Source: Neoroseomonas oryzicola (GTDB taxonomy: Bacteria > Pseudomonadota > Alphaproteobacteria > Acetobacterales > Acetobacteraceae). From it: a DNA stretch of 64,000 bases. The stretch lies in contig NZ_JAAVUP010000002.1 in NCBI RefSeq assembly GCF_012163135.1, forward strand, positions 1 through 64,000, read 5' to 3'. Position numbers and translations under genes: made by a program. The notes beneath the pieces were generated by a model, which worked only from the letters and a program-made list of their open reading frames with translations, made no database searches and was not told the origin of the DNA. Shown piece after piece: positions 29,258-39,463 of the stretch; position 1 is the first letter of the stretch; the number at the start of each line of letters is the position of its first letter.

Positions 29258-30096
29258 GCGCGCCCGATGACCGCATTGCCAAAGGGCCCGGAGGTCTGAA
29301 TCTGCCGCGCCCGACCAACGGCACGCCGAGGCTCTCCGCCCTCATCGTCGCGCGCAATGAGCAGGAGCGCCTGCCCGATTGCCTCGCCTCCGTCGCCTTC
29401 GCCGACGAGGTCGTCGTCGTCCTCGATCGCAGCACCGATGCCAGCGCCGAGATCGCCAAGGCCGCCGGCGCGCGCGTCATCGAGGGCGCCTGGGAACTGG
29501 AAGGCGCGCGGCGCAACACCGGCATCGACGCCTGCACCGGCGATTGGATCCTCGAAGTCGATGCCGACGAGCGGGTGAACCCCGCCTTGGCCGAGGCCGT
29601 GCGCGCGACCATCGCCACCAGCACCCACGCCTGGCACCAGGTGCCGGTCGACAATTACGTGGGCGACCGGCTGATCAAGTACGGCTGGGCGGGGTCCTTC
29701 GGCACGACCTCCGTGCCGCGGCTGTTCCGCCGGGGCGCGAAGCGCTGGCGGGCGCAGCGCGTCCATCCGGGGCTCGACTGGACGGGCAAGGAAGGGCCGA
29801 AGATCACCACCGGCGCACTGGTGCACCTGGTGGATCGCGACATCTCGGACATGCTGCGCCGGCTCGACAAGTATTCCTCGGCCAAGGCGGCGGACCTGCT
29901 GGCCGGCGGAGACATCGGCACGCTGCGCGCCAATGTCCGGCGCTTCTTCTCACGCGGGTTCAAGTCCTACGTCTCGCGCAAGGGCTACCGCGAAGGGGGC
30001 TGGGGCGTGCTGCTCGCGCTCTGCACCGGGGCCTTCCCGCTGCTGTCCTACCTGAAGGCGCGGCTCGAACCCGAACGCCACCGGCCGGCGCCGTGA
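29254..30096 (+). CDS. Glycosyltransferase family 2 (WaaE/KdtX-like)
   Basis: 280 residues. After about 25 residues, the GT-A core starts LSALIVARNEQERLPDCLAS, with VVLDRSTDASAEIAKAAGAR and the DXD-like EVDADERVNP (about residues 102-111). The arrangement resembles WaaE/KdtX, which adds glucose to the first LPS core heptose. A C-terminal basic segment with the HRPAP end may contact the membrane. ATGA overlaps on both sides tie it to the GT9 and GT4 genes. Confidence 0.88.
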   Translation: MSAPDDRIAKGPGGLNLPRPTNGTPRLSALIVARNEQERLPDCLASVAFADEVVVVLDRSTDASAEIAKAAGARVIEGAWELEGARRNTGIDACTGDWILEVDADERVNPALAEAVRATIATSTHAWHQVPVDNYVGDRLIKYGWAGSFGTTSVPRLFRRGAKRWRAQRVHPGLDWTGKEGPKITTGALVHLVDRDISDMLRRLDKYSSAKAADLLAGGDIGTLRANVRRFFSRGFKSYVSRKGYREGGWGVLLALCTGAFPLLSYLKARLEPERHRPAP

Positions 30097-31208
30097 TCCT
30101 GATCCTCACCCAGTGCTTGCCGCCCGATCCGGGCGGCATCGAGGTGCTGGTGGGCGGGCTTGCGACGGCACTGGCCGGATCGGGCGAGGAAGTGCTGGTG
30201 CTCGCCGACCGCATCCGCGGCAAGGGGCTGGCGGAACCCGTTTGGCCGAAGGGCGTCACGGTGCGGCGCTTCGGCGGGCCGAAGCCGCTGCGGCGGCTGG
30301 CCAAGGGCTTCGCGGCGCGGCGGCTGCTCGCGCGGGCCGGGGTGCAGGCGGTCGTCACCGATACCTGGAAGAGCGCCGCGTTGCTGCCGAATCAGGCCGG
30401 CGTGCCGGTGCTGGTGCTGGCGCATGGCAATGAGGTGCTGCCCGTCGCCTCGGCGCGCCGGGTCGCGCGGCGGCGCGACGCCTTCGCGCGGGCGACGGTG
30501 GTCGCGGCGAACAGCGCCTACACGGCGGCGCTGGTGCGCGAGGCCCTCGGCAATGCCGCCCCGCGGGTCGAAATCGTGCCCTTGCCGCTGCCCGCCCCGC
30601 TCGACGCCACGCCGGAGGCGACGGCCTGGGCCGCCAGCCTTGCGGAAGGCGCCTCGCCGGTCATCGCGAGCCTCTCCCGCCTCGAACCGCGCAAGGGCAT
30701 CGACCAGGTGATCCGCGCCTTGCCGGCGCTGGCCGTGACGCATTCGGCGATCCGCTTCCTCGTCGCCGGCAGCGGGCCGGACCGGGCGCGGCTGGAGGCG
30801 CTCGCCGCATCCGAAGGCGTCGCCGACCGCGTCCGCTTCCTCGGCCGCATCGACGAAGCGCAGAAGGCTGCGCTGCTCGCCCGCGCCGACCTCTTCGTCA
30901 TGCCGGCGCGGCGCGAGGGCAACTCGGTCGAAGGCTTCGGCATCGTCTATCTCGAGGCCGCCTGGCAGGGCTGCCCGTCGCTCGCCGGCCGCGAGGGCGG
31001 CGCCGCCGAGGCGGTGGCGGACGGCGAGACCGGGCTGCTCTGCGACGGCGCCGATGCGAAGGCCGTTGCCGCGGCGCTGGACAGGCTGCTCGCCGACCCC
31101 GTGCGGCTGAAGGCGATGGGGGAGGCTGCGGCCGCCCGCGTGCGGGCCGAGTTCCTCTGGCAGCACGCCCTGCCGCGCTACCGCGCCTTGCTCGGCCTCA
31201 AGGCCTGA
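30093..31208 (+). CDS. Glycosyltransferase family 4
   Basis: 371 residues from a GTG that overlaps the previous stop (GTGA). The N-terminus ILILTQCLPPDPGGIEVLVG is the usual GT4 opening. The C-terminal domain has SLSRLEPRKGIDQVIRALPA, FLGRIDEAQKAALLARADLF and EGFGIVYLEAAWQGCPSLAG (E-x7-E type, about residues 283-302). Such retaining GT-B enzymes build LPS core, O-antigen or exopolysaccharide. Its last 31 bases overlap the convergent O-antigen ligase gene. Confidence 0.9.
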   Translation: MILILTQCLPPDPGGIEVLVGGLATALAGSGEEVLVLADRIRGKGLAEPVWPKGVTVRRFGGPKPLRRLAKGFAARRLLARAGVQAVVTDTWKSAALLPNQAGVPVLVLAHGNEVLPVASARRVARRRDAFARATVVAANSAYTAALVREALGNAAPRVEIVPLPLPAPLDATPEATAWAASLAEGASPVIASLSRLEPRKGIDQVIRALPALAVTHSAIRFLVAGSGPDRARLEALAASEGVADRVRFLGRIDEAQKAALLARADLFVMPARREGNSVEGFGIVYLEAAWQGCPSLAGREGGAAEAVADGETGLLCDGADAKAVAAALDRLLADPVRLKAMGEAAAARVRAEFLWQHALPRYRALLGLKA

Positions 31209-32407
31209 AGCGCGGCTGCGACCAGCAGCGCGAAGCCGATCCACCATTCCTGCCAGACGCCGTAGGATAGCATCCCGGTCACCGCCCCGGCCGCGAGCGC
31301 GCCGACCGCGCCCGGCCCGATCCTCGCCGCCGCGAACCCCAGCGCGACCGCGAGCCAGGCGGCCAGCGCGGCGCCCGCCACGCCGAGGTCGAGCCAGATC
31401 TGCAGCGCCGCGTTGTGGGGATGCAACGGCAGCCGCTGCGGCTGCGGCCGCGCGAACCAGGCCCGTGATTCCGGGGATGTCAGGCCGAAGCGATCGAGCG
31501 TCTCCTCCGGGAACAGGTCGCGCCCGCCCGGGATCGTCCGCCCGCTCTCCGCACCCCAGCCGAGCAATGGCTTCTCGGCGATGCGGCTCTCCACGAAGTC
31601 CCAGATCAGCACGCGATGCGCCGCACTCATGGGAATCCGCTCGAGCGAGGGCAGGTTCGGCCGCGCCGCCACGACGACTAGCGGCGCCGCCAGGATCGCC
31701 GCGCCGACGAAGGCGCCGATCAGCCGGCCGAGCTGCTGCGACGCGACCTGCGCCAGCAGGAACACCGCCACGCCGATAAGCCCGCTGATGCGCGCCGATT
31801 CCGCCGGGATCACCAGCGCGACCGCGAGCGTGCCGACCACCAGCGCCGCCCGCGCCTTCCACGGAATGCCAGGCAGTGCGGCCACGATCGGCGCCAGCAC
31901 GGCCATGACCGAGACCGCCGGCTTGAGGCCGTAGACGAGCTCGACGCGCGCCTCGGCCAGGCCCCGCACCCCGGCGCGGATCGCATGTCCGGTCAGCATG
32001 TCGAGCCCGGCCAGCCCGGCGCCCACGGCAAGCCCCGCGAACAGCGCACGGGACAGCAGCCGCGGCGCGGCGGGGTCCTCGGCCACCACCCGCACCGCGG
32101 CGGCGCCGAGGAGCACGAAGCCCGCGAATTTCACGCCGGTCACCGCGGAACGTGCCGGATCGATCGCCCAGGACGCGCTCGCCGTCGCCAGCGCGGCGAG
32201 GCAGAGCAGGGGCAGCAGCGGCCCTTCGAGGCGTGGCCACGGCCAGGCCCCGGTCGCGCGGCGATGGGTCAGCACCGTCGCCACCAGCCCGATCGTCACC
32301 GCCAGCGCGATGCCGCGGAACTGCAGCACGCCGATCGCGGGCACGAGGAGGAGGAGGATGGCGATGGGCAGGCTCGGCGCCTGCGCCGTCCTGGCGTCGG
32401 TGGTCAC
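31178..32407 (-). CDS. O-antigen ligase/polymerase-like membrane protein
   Basis: 409 residues from GTG; the frame continues upstream over radA, but that part is antisense. About ten or more hydrophobic helices surround a large loop (about residues 245-345) holding the Wzy_C-type pattern AHRVLIWDFVESRIAEKPLL, GWGAESG and LPLHPHNAALQIWLDLGVAG with the conserved His-His region. WaaL and Wzy proteins of this fold join or polymerise undecaprenyl-linked glycans in the periplasm. Next to three glycosyltransferase genes, it probably finishes the same glycan. Confidence 0.85.
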   Translation of the reverse strand: MTTDARTAQAPSLPIAILLLLVPAIGVLQFRGIALAVTIGLVATVLTHRRATGAWPWPRLEGPLLPLLCLAALATASASWAIDPARSAVTGVKFAGFVLLGAAAVRVVAEDPAAPRLLSRALFAGLAVGAGLAGLDMLTGHAIRAGVRGLAEARVELVYGLKPAVSVMAVLAPIVAALPGIPWKARAALVVGTLAVALVIPAESARISGLIGVAVFLLAQVASQQLGRLIGAFVGAAILAAPLVVVAARPNLPSLERIPMSAAHRVLIWDFVESRIAEKPLLGWGAESGRTIPGGRDLFPEETLDRFGLTSPESRAWFARPQPQRLPLHPHNAALQIWLDLGVAGAALAAWLAVALGFAAARIGPGAVGALAAGAVTGMLSYGVWQEWWIGFALLVAAALQALRPSKAR

Positions 32408-32561
32408 GTGATGCCGTTCCGCTGGGTCCCGATGGGTGGTGGAAGCATGGGGGGCAGGGGATGTCCAGGAGACTTCCGGCCGTGCCGCCCGACCGCTTCC
32501 CGCGCGACGCGAAACGGCGCACACCCCTTTCGCCCCGATCGCCGGAGAAGACCGAGTCGCC

Positions 32562-33968
<1,407 letters not shown>

Positions 33969-34001
33969 CGCGGTGCAGCGCGGCGGCTATAGGGGGGCGC
34001 G

Positions 34002-34559
34002 ATGACCTGGGTGGACGGCGTTTTCGCGGCGGTGGTGCTGGTCTCGGCCCTCGTCGCCTTCTTCCGCGGCCTGGTGCGGGAGGTCCTGAGCCTCGGCGCC
34101 TGGGTGGGCGCGGCGGCGGCGGGCTTCTTCGCCAGGCCCTTTCTGCTGCCGCATACGACGAAGTTCATCGACCCGCCCTGGGCCGCTGACGCGGTCGGCG
34201 CCGGCGGCGTCTTCATCGTCGCGATCATCATCCTCAAGGTCCTGACCAACATGATCGCGGACCGGGTGCAGGATTCCGCCATCGGCGGCGTGGACCGCGT
34301 GCTGGGGCTGCTTTTCGGCGCGGCACGGGGTGCGGTGCTGCTCGTTGTTGCCTATATCCTCGCCGGGATGTTCGCCCCCGAGACCGCGGCGTGGCCCGAG
34401 CCCGTGAAACAGGCCCGCAGCCTGCCCTTCATCGCGGAAGGCGCGCGCATCGCCGTCGAGAAGGTGCCGGAGCCCTACCGGCCCCGCCTCGTCCCCCCGC
34501 CGGTGCCGCCAGGCCCGACCGTCGACGACCTGTTGCGCCCGCCGGCGCGCACGAATTGA
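34002..34559 (+). CDS. cvpA: CvpA family membrane protein
   Basis: 185 residues with four membrane helices starting VDGVFAAVVLVSALVAFFRG, including FRGLVREVLSLGAW near residues 23-36 and GGVDRVLGLLFGAARGAVLL. CvpA is linked to colicin V production and envelope stress tolerance in E. coli; its molecular function is not settled. The proline-rich C-terminus (PPPVPPGPTVDDLLRPPAR) is cytosolic. cvpA upstream of purF is a widely conserved pair. Confidence 0.93.
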   Translation: MTWVDGVFAAVVLVSALVAFFRGLVREVLSLGAWVGAAAAGFFARPFLLPHTTKFIDPPWAADAVGAGGVFIVAIIILKVLTNMIADRVQDSAIGGVDRVLGLLFGAARGAVLLVVAYILAGMFAPETAAWPEPVKQARSLPFIAEGARIAVEKVPEPYRPRLVPPPVPPGPTVDDLLRPPARTN

Positions 34560-34567
34560 GGACTGCC

Positions 34568-36025
34568 ATGGACGCCCTGCCCTGGGACGACGACAAGCCG
34601 CATGAGGAATGCGGCGTCTTCGGCGTTTGGAACGGCGGCGACGCCGCGGCGCTCACCGCGCTCGGCCTGCACGCCCTGCAGCACCGCGGGCAGGAGGCGG
34701 CCGGCATCGTCACCCTCGACGAGAAGGGCCTGTTCCACGCGCATAAGGGCCTCGGCCTGGTGGGCGACAATTTCGGCGAGGCGAAGGTCATCGCCTCCCT
34801 GCGCGGCGGCGCGGCGGTCGGCCACAACCGCTACGCCACGACCGGCGAGACGGCGCTGCGCAACGTCCAGCCGCTCTATGCCGATTTCGAGTTCGGCGGC
34901 TTCGCGGTCGGGCACAACGGCAACCTCACCAATGCCCAGGCGCTGAAGCGCGCCCTGGTGCGCCGCGGCTGCCTGTTCCAGTCCACGACGGACTCGGAAG
35001 TCTTCATCCACCTCATCGCGATCAGCCTCTACTCCACTGTGCTCGACCGGCTGATCGACGCGCTGAAGCAGGTGCAGGGCGCCTACAGCCTGGTGGCGCT
35101 GCACAACGGCGCGCTGATCGGGGCGCGGGATCCGCTCGGCGTGCGGCCGCTGGTGCTCGGCCGCCTTGCGAATGGCGGCCATGTGCTGGCGTCGGAGACC
35201 TGCGCGCTCGACATCGTCAGCGCCGAGTTCGTGCGCGACATCGAGGCCGGCGAGATCGTCGTCATCAACGACGAGGGCGTGCGCAGCGTGAAGCCCTTCG
35301 GCCGGCACGAGGGCCGCTTCTGCATCTTCGAATACATCTACTTCGCCCGCCCGGACTCGGTGATGGAAGGCACGCCGGTCTACGAGACGCGCAAGCGCAT
35401 CGGCGCCGAGCTCGCTCGCGAATCCGGCGTGGCGGCGGATGTCGTCGTCCCGGTTCCCGATTCGGGCGTGCCCTCGGCCATGGGCTATGCGGCCGAGGCC
35501 GGCATCCCCTTCGAGCTCGGCATCATCCGCAACCACTATGTCGGGCGCACCTTCATCGAGCCGACGGACCAGATCCGCAATCTCGGCGTGAAGCTGAAGC
35601 ACAGCGCGAACCGCCCGATGCTCGAGGGCAAGCGCGTCATCCTGGTGGATGATTCGATCGTGCGCGGCACAACCAGCCGCAAGATCGTCGAGATGGTCCG
35701 CGCGGCTGGCGCCAAGGAGGTGCACATGCGCATCTCCTCCCCGCCCACGACGCACTCCTGCTACTACGGCATCGACACGCCGGAGCGTGCGCAGCTGATG
35801 GCCGCGAAGCACGACGTGGAGGAGATGGCGCGCATCATCGGCGCCGACAGCCTCGCCTTCATCTCGCTCGACGGCCTCTATCGCGCGCTCGGCCGCAAGG
35901 GCCGCGACCCCGCGAAGCCGGAGTTCTGCGACGCCTGCTTCACCGGCGAATACGCCATCCCGCTGACCGACTGGCAGGACAACAGCGATCGCCAGCTGTC
36001 GCTGCTGCAGCCGGCCGGCGCATAG
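34568..36025 (+). CDS. purF: Amidophosphoribosyltransferase
   Basis: 485 residues from the ATG encoding MDALPWDDDKPHEECGVFG. Cys15 is expected to become the N-terminal nucleophile after removal of a 14-residue propeptide. The glutaminase domain has GHNRYATTGE, and the PRTase domain has the PRPP loop VILVDDSIVRGTTS (about residues 357-370). It catalyses the first committed step of purine synthesis. A partial hairpin repeat follows its stop. Confidence 0.98.
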   Translation: MDALPWDDDKPHEECGVFGVWNGGDAAALTALGLHALQHRGQEAAGIVTLDEKGLFHAHKGLGLVGDNFGEAKVIASLRGGAAVGHNRYATTGETALRNVQPLYADFEFGGFAVGHNGNLTNAQALKRALVRRGCLFQSTTDSEVFIHLIAISLYSTVLDRLIDALKQVQGAYSLVALHNGALIGARDPLGVRPLVLGRLANGGHVLASETCALDIVSAEFVRDIEAGEIVVINDEGVRSVKPFGRHEGRFCIFEYIYFARPDSVMEGTPVYETRKRIGAELARESGVAADVVVPVPDSGVPSAMGYAAEAGIPFELGIIRNHYVGRTFIEPTDQIRNLGVKLKHSANRPMLEGKRVILVDDSIVRGTTSRKIVEMVRAAGAKEVHMRISSPPTTHSCYYGIDTPERAQLMAAKHDVEEMARIIGADSLAFISLDGLYRALGRKGRDPAKPEFCDACFTGEYAIPLTDWQDNSDRQLSLLQPAGA

Positions 36026-36035
36026 GTCCCGATTG

Positions 36036-36084
36036 CCGCAGGCCTGCGGGCCTTGGGCGGGAGGGCGGTGCCCTCCCCGGACGT
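36036..36084. repeat. Partial GC-rich hairpin repeat after purF
   Basis: A perfect 14-base palindrome, CCGCAGGCCTGCGG (36036-36049), is followed by GGGAGGGC/GCCCTCCC around a three-base loop (36059-36077) and CGGAC. The latter matches hairpin 1 plus the start of the linker in the repeat pair at 24655-24878; hairpin 2 is absent. It sits between purF and the SDR gene and may weaken read-through. Confidence 0.55.
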
Positions 36085-36100
36085 CACCGAGAGATCATTC

Positions 36101-36811
36101 ATGACCGACCTCACCGGCCGCGTGGCCCTCATCACCGGTGCCTCGCGCGGCATCGGCGCGGCGGTGGCCGTGGAACTCGGCCGCCGCGGCGCGCAATGCG
36201 TCCTCGTCGCCCGCACCCAGGGCGGGCTCGAGGAGATCGACGACGCGATCCGCGCCGCGGGCGGCCTGCCCGCGACGCTGCTGCCGCTCGACCTGCAGAA
36301 GCGGGCGCAGGACGTGGACATGCTGGGCCCGTCCATCGTGGCGCGCTTCGGCCGGCTGGACATCCTGGTCCATGCCGCGGGCGTGCTGTCGAAGCTGACG
36401 CCGGTCGCGCATATCCAGCCGCGCGACATGGAGGAATCCCTCGCGGTGAACCTCTCGGCCGCCTGGCGGCTGATCCGCACCTGCGACCCGCCGCTGCGCG
36501 CGGCGCCGGCGGGGCGGGCGGTGGTCCTGACCGACGCGGTGGCCTCGGCGCCCACGGCCTATTGGGGGCTGTATGGCGCGGCGAAGGCGGGCATGGACCA
36601 TCTGGTCCGCTGCTGGGCGGCGGAGGTCGCGACGACGCCGCTGCGGGTGAACCTGGCCGATCCCGGCCCGGTCGCGACCCAATTGCGCGCCAATGCCTTC
36701 CCCGGCGAGGCGCCCGGCACCTCGCGCAGCCCGGCCGAGGTCGCGCCTGCCATCGCCGATCTCTGCGCCGAGGCCGAGACCCGGCACGGGGAGACGATCC
36801 GCCTAGGGTGA
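36101..36811 (+). CDS. Short-chain dehydrogenase/reductase
   Basis: 236 residues from the ATG encoding MTDLTGRVALITGASRGIGA; the frame is open 16 codons upstream, through the hairpin repeat. The NAD(P) motif TGASRGIG is at residues 12-19 and the catalytic YxxxK motif is YGAAK in TAYWGLYGAAKAGMDHL (about residues 150-166). Asn is at LAVNLSAAW. The Ser normally preceding it is in the DAVASAPTA stretch. The substrate is unknown. Its stop overlaps the convergent lipoprotein gene by nine bases. Confidence 0.92.
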   Translation: MTDLTGRVALITGASRGIGAAVAVELGRRGAQCVLVARTQGGLEEIDDAIRAAGGLPATLLPLDLQKRAQDVDMLGPSIVARFGRLDILVHAAGVLSKLTPVAHIQPRDMEESLAVNLSAAWRLIRTCDPPLRAAPAGRAVVLTDAVASAPTAYWGLYGAAKAGMDHLVRCWAAEVATTPLRVNLADPGPVATQLRANAFPGEAPGTSRSPAEVAPAIADLCAEAETRHGETIRLG

Positions 36812-37354
36812 TCCGGGCGGCTGCAGCATCTGCACCGCCGCACCGGCGGCGATGCCGCTCGTCACGGGTTCCGGCACGCCGGAGCCCGGCTGGATGACCG
36901 GCGGCGGCGGGGCCGCAGCCGGCGGCGGCGGGGTGGCAGGCTCGGGCGGCGCGGGCGAAGGCAGGGCGCGGGCGATGCGGCCGACCCAGCCGATCCGGTT
37001 GTTCTCCTGTGCTTGGTTCAGCGTCGCCGGGCCGTCGGCGACGCCGCGATAGGCCGGCCAGGCGGCGGGCGGGATGGTCCAGCAATCCACCGCGCCGAGG
37101 CTGCGGGTGCACATGGGCGGGGGCGCCGGCGCGTCGTCCCGGCCGCAATAGGCCTCCCCGCGCCCGATCCGGGCGATCGAGCAGTCCTCGCCGGTTACCA
37201 GCGAAACGATCGAATCGCCCGTGGTGCGGCCGAAGGCGCGCAGCGACAGGCCCTCCACCGCCGCGGGAATGGCCAGAAGCGGGGCCCCGGGGGCGCCGAC
37301 GGCCTGGCAGCCGGCCAGCAGGACGATCACGAACAGGGGGGCCAGGCGCCGCAT
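36803..37354 (-). CDS. Predicted lipoprotein of unknown function
   Basis: 183 residues. A short signal peptide ends in the lipobox LLAGC (acylated Cys16). The body has four further cysteines, in GEDCSIARIGRGEAYCGRDD and MCTRSLGAVDCWTIPPAAWP, that could form two disulfides. The last 60 residues are Pro/Ala-rich (PPPPAAAPPPPV), like a wall-spanning or disordered tail. I do not recognise a family. It is divergent from the TPR-bamB-der operon and probably faces the periplasm. Confidence 0.8.
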   Translation of the reverse strand: MRRLAPLFVIVLLAGCQAVGAPGAPLLAIPAAVEGLSLRAFGRTTGDSIVSLVTGEDCSIARIGRGEAYCGRDDAPAPPPMCTRSLGAVDCWTIPPAAWPAYRGVADGPATLNQAQENNRIGWVGRIARALPSPAPPEPATPPPPAAAPPPPVIQPGSGVPEPVTSGIAAGAAVQMLQPPGSP

Positions 37355-37378
37355 CGCTGCAGGAAAGCCCCGCCGGGC

Positions 37379-37407
37379 TTAACGCCCCGCCAACGGGACT
37401 GTATGTT
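37379..37407 (+). promoter_or_regulatory. Candidate sigma-70 promoter for the TPR-bamB-der operon
   Basis: TTAACG (37379-37384) and TATGTT (37402-37407), 17 bases apart, each match consensus at four of six positions. The predicted start site is about 38 bases before the TPR-protein ATG, in the divergent spacer shared with the lipoprotein gene. Confidence 0.5.
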
Positions 37408-37451
37408 CCGCCCCCTTTCGGGGTGGCAGCGCCGCCCGACCGCAGCCAGGG

Positions 37452-38111
37452 ATGATGCACTTGCCCGACATCTTCGACGAGGTGGAGGAGGACCTCCGCG
37501 CCGAGCGCGCCAGGCAGATGTGGCAGCGCTTCGGCACGCCGGTCGCCGTCCTGCTGGTGCTCGTCGTGGCGGGCGTGGGCGGCTGGCAGGGCTGGCAGTG
37601 GCACCAGAACCGGGAACGCGCCGCGGCCTCGGTCGCCTTCATGGCCGACCACCGTGCCGCCGAGGCCGAGGGCGCCGACCTGCCCGCCATCGCCGGGCGC
37701 TTCGAGGGCCTGGCCGCCAGCAGCCCCGCCGGCTACCGCACCATCGCGCTGCTGCGCGCCGCCGCCCTGAAGGCCGAGACCGGCGAGATGCCGGCCGCGC
37801 TCGCGCTGTATGACCGCGTCGCCAATGACGGCGAGGCCGACCCGATCTACCGCGAATTCGCGACGCTGATGTGGGTGCTGCGGTCGATGGACACCGCCGA
37901 GCCGTCGGTGCTCGCCGCGCGCATCGCGCCGCTGACGCGCCCTGGCCAGCCCTGGAGCGCCTCGGCGCGGGAACTCTCGGCGCTGGTCGCGCTGAAGTCC
38001 GGCCAGCGGGACGAGGCGCGCCGCGCGCTCGAGGCGCTGGCCGCCGACGTCACCGCGCCGCGCAGCATCCGCGACCGGGCGGGACGCATCGCCTCGGGGA
38101 TCGCCGGCTGA
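37452..38111 (+). CDS. YfgM-like TPR membrane protein
   Basis: 219 residues. A cytosolic N-terminus (LPDIFDEVEEDLRAERARQM) precedes one membrane helix at about residues 30-46 (VAVLLVLVVAGVGGWQG). The periplasmic part is a helical, Ala-rich TPR-like domain (TPR_21/YfgM type). YfgM-like proteins work with the Sec translocon and periplasmic chaperones in E. coli. The order here, with bamB and der downstream, matches that family context. The stop overlaps the bamB start by one base (TGATG). Confidence 0.88.
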   Translation: MMHLPDIFDEVEEDLRAERARQMWQRFGTPVAVLLVLVVAGVGGWQGWQWHQNRERAAASVAFMADHRAAEAEGADLPAIAGRFEGLAASSPAGYRTIALLRAAALKAETGEMPAALALYDRVANDGEADPIYREFATLMWVLRSMDTAEPSVLAARIAPLTRPGQPWSASARELSALVALKSGQRDEARRALEALAADVTAPRSIRDRAGRIASGIAG

Positions 38112-39448
38112 TGCGCGGGATCATCACGCGCCGCGGCGCGCTGCTCGGCGGCGCCGCGCTCCTCGCGGGCTGCGAGACGATCGACGACATCCTCGGCGAG
38201 AAGCGCCAGCGCTTCGACGGCGAACGCCGCTCCGTGGTCGACGTGCCCGAGCGCCGGCTGTCGGCCGACGATGCCGCGCAGGGCACGGCGGTCACGCTGC
38301 CCCCGCCTGCGCCGCGGGCCGACTGGCCCCAGATCGGCGGCGACGCCGCGCATTCCGGCGGGCATCCCGCCTTCGGGCCCTCGCTGGCCCAGGCCTGGCG
38401 CAGCAGCTTCGGCACCGGCTCGGCCTATCGGCGGCGCCTGGTGACCGGGCCGGTCGCGAGCGGCGGCATGGTCTTCGCCGCGGATGCGTCGGGCGACATG
38501 ACGGCGATCGACGCGACGAACGGCGGCCGCCGCTGGCGCCGCGACATCAGCCGCGAGAACGAGAGCAGCCCGCCGCTCGGCGCCGGTGCGGCGGCGGCTG
38601 GGGAGACGCTCTACGTCGCCACCGGCTTGGCCGAACTGCTTGCGCTCAACATCGCGGACGGCGCGGTGCGCTGGCGCGTCGACCTGCCGGCACCGGCGCG
38701 CGGCGCGCCGTCCATCGCGGACGGCCGCGTCTATGTGCCGACGGTGGCAAGCCAGCTCGTCTGCCTCGCGGCCGATGACGGCAAGCGGATCTGGCAGCAT
38801 CGGGCGTCGCCCACCACGACCATCCCGCTTGGCCTCGGCACGCCGGCGATCGAGGGCGACACGGTGGTCGCGGGCTTCCCCTCGGGCGAACTGTTCGCGA
38901 TGCGCGTGACGGACGGACGCGTGCTGTGGACCGAAAGCCTCGCGGCGGCCGGGACGGGCGCGCTGTCCGACATCGCGGGCGTGCGCGCCTCCCCCGTGAT
39001 CAGCGGCGGGCGCGCCATCGCGGTCGGCGTCGGCGGGCTGACCGTCTGCGTCGACCTGCGGTCGGGCCGTCGCCTGTGGGAACAGGAATCGGGCGGGACG
39101 GAATCCCCCTGGGTCGCCGGGGAATGGGTCTTCCTCACCAACGATGTCGGCCAGGTCGCGGCGATCGGGCGGGACAGCGGCCAGGTGCGCTGGGTGACCT
39201 CGCTGCGGCCGGAGCCGCGCGGCAACCGTCCGCCGGAACGCATCCAGCTGTCCTCGCCCGTCCTCGCCGGCGGGCGGCTGCTGGTCGGCACGGGGCGGGA
39301 GGAGATCGTCTCCATCGATCCGCTGACCGGCACCGTGCAGGGCCGCACCTCGCTGTCGGGCGGGGTGACGCTGCAGCCGATCGTGGTGGGCAACATGCTG
39401 ATCGCGGCGACCGACGCCGCGGACCTCGTCGCCTTCTCCGGCGGCTGA
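38111..39448 (+). CDS. bamB: Outer membrane protein assembly factor BamB
   Basis: 445 residues from the ATG at the TPR-gene stop. The N-terminus MRGIITRRGALLGGAALLAG ends in a lipobox with Cys21; the twin arginine is Tat-like. The mature part has PQQ-type beta-propeller repeats, such as GDMTAIDATNGGRRWRRDIS and ELLALNIADGAVRWRVDLPA, consistent with the eight-bladed BamB propeller. BamB scaffolds the BAM complex that inserts outer-membrane barrels. der follows after 15 bases. Confidence 0.93.
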   Translation: MRGIITRRGALLGGAALLAGCETIDDILGEKRQRFDGERRSVVDVPERRLSADDAAQGTAVTLPPPAPRADWPQIGGDAAHSGGHPAFGPSLAQAWRSSFGTGSAYRRRLVTGPVASGGMVFAADASGDMTAIDATNGGRRWRRDISRENESSPPLGAGAAAAGETLYVATGLAELLALNIADGAVRWRVDLPAPARGAPSIADGRVYVPTVASQLVCLAADDGKRIWQHRASPTTTIPLGLGTPAIEGDTVVAGFPSGELFAMRVTDGRVLWTESLAAAGTGALSDIAGVRASPVISGGRAIAVGVGGLTVCVDLRSGRRLWEQESGGTESPWVAGEWVFLTNDVGQVAAIGRDSGQVRWVTSLRPEPRGNRPPERIQLSSPVLAGGRLLVGTGREEIVSIDPLTGTVQGRTSLSGGVTLQPIVVGNMLIAATDAADLVAFSGG

Positions 39449-39463
39449 TCGCCGGAGCACGCC

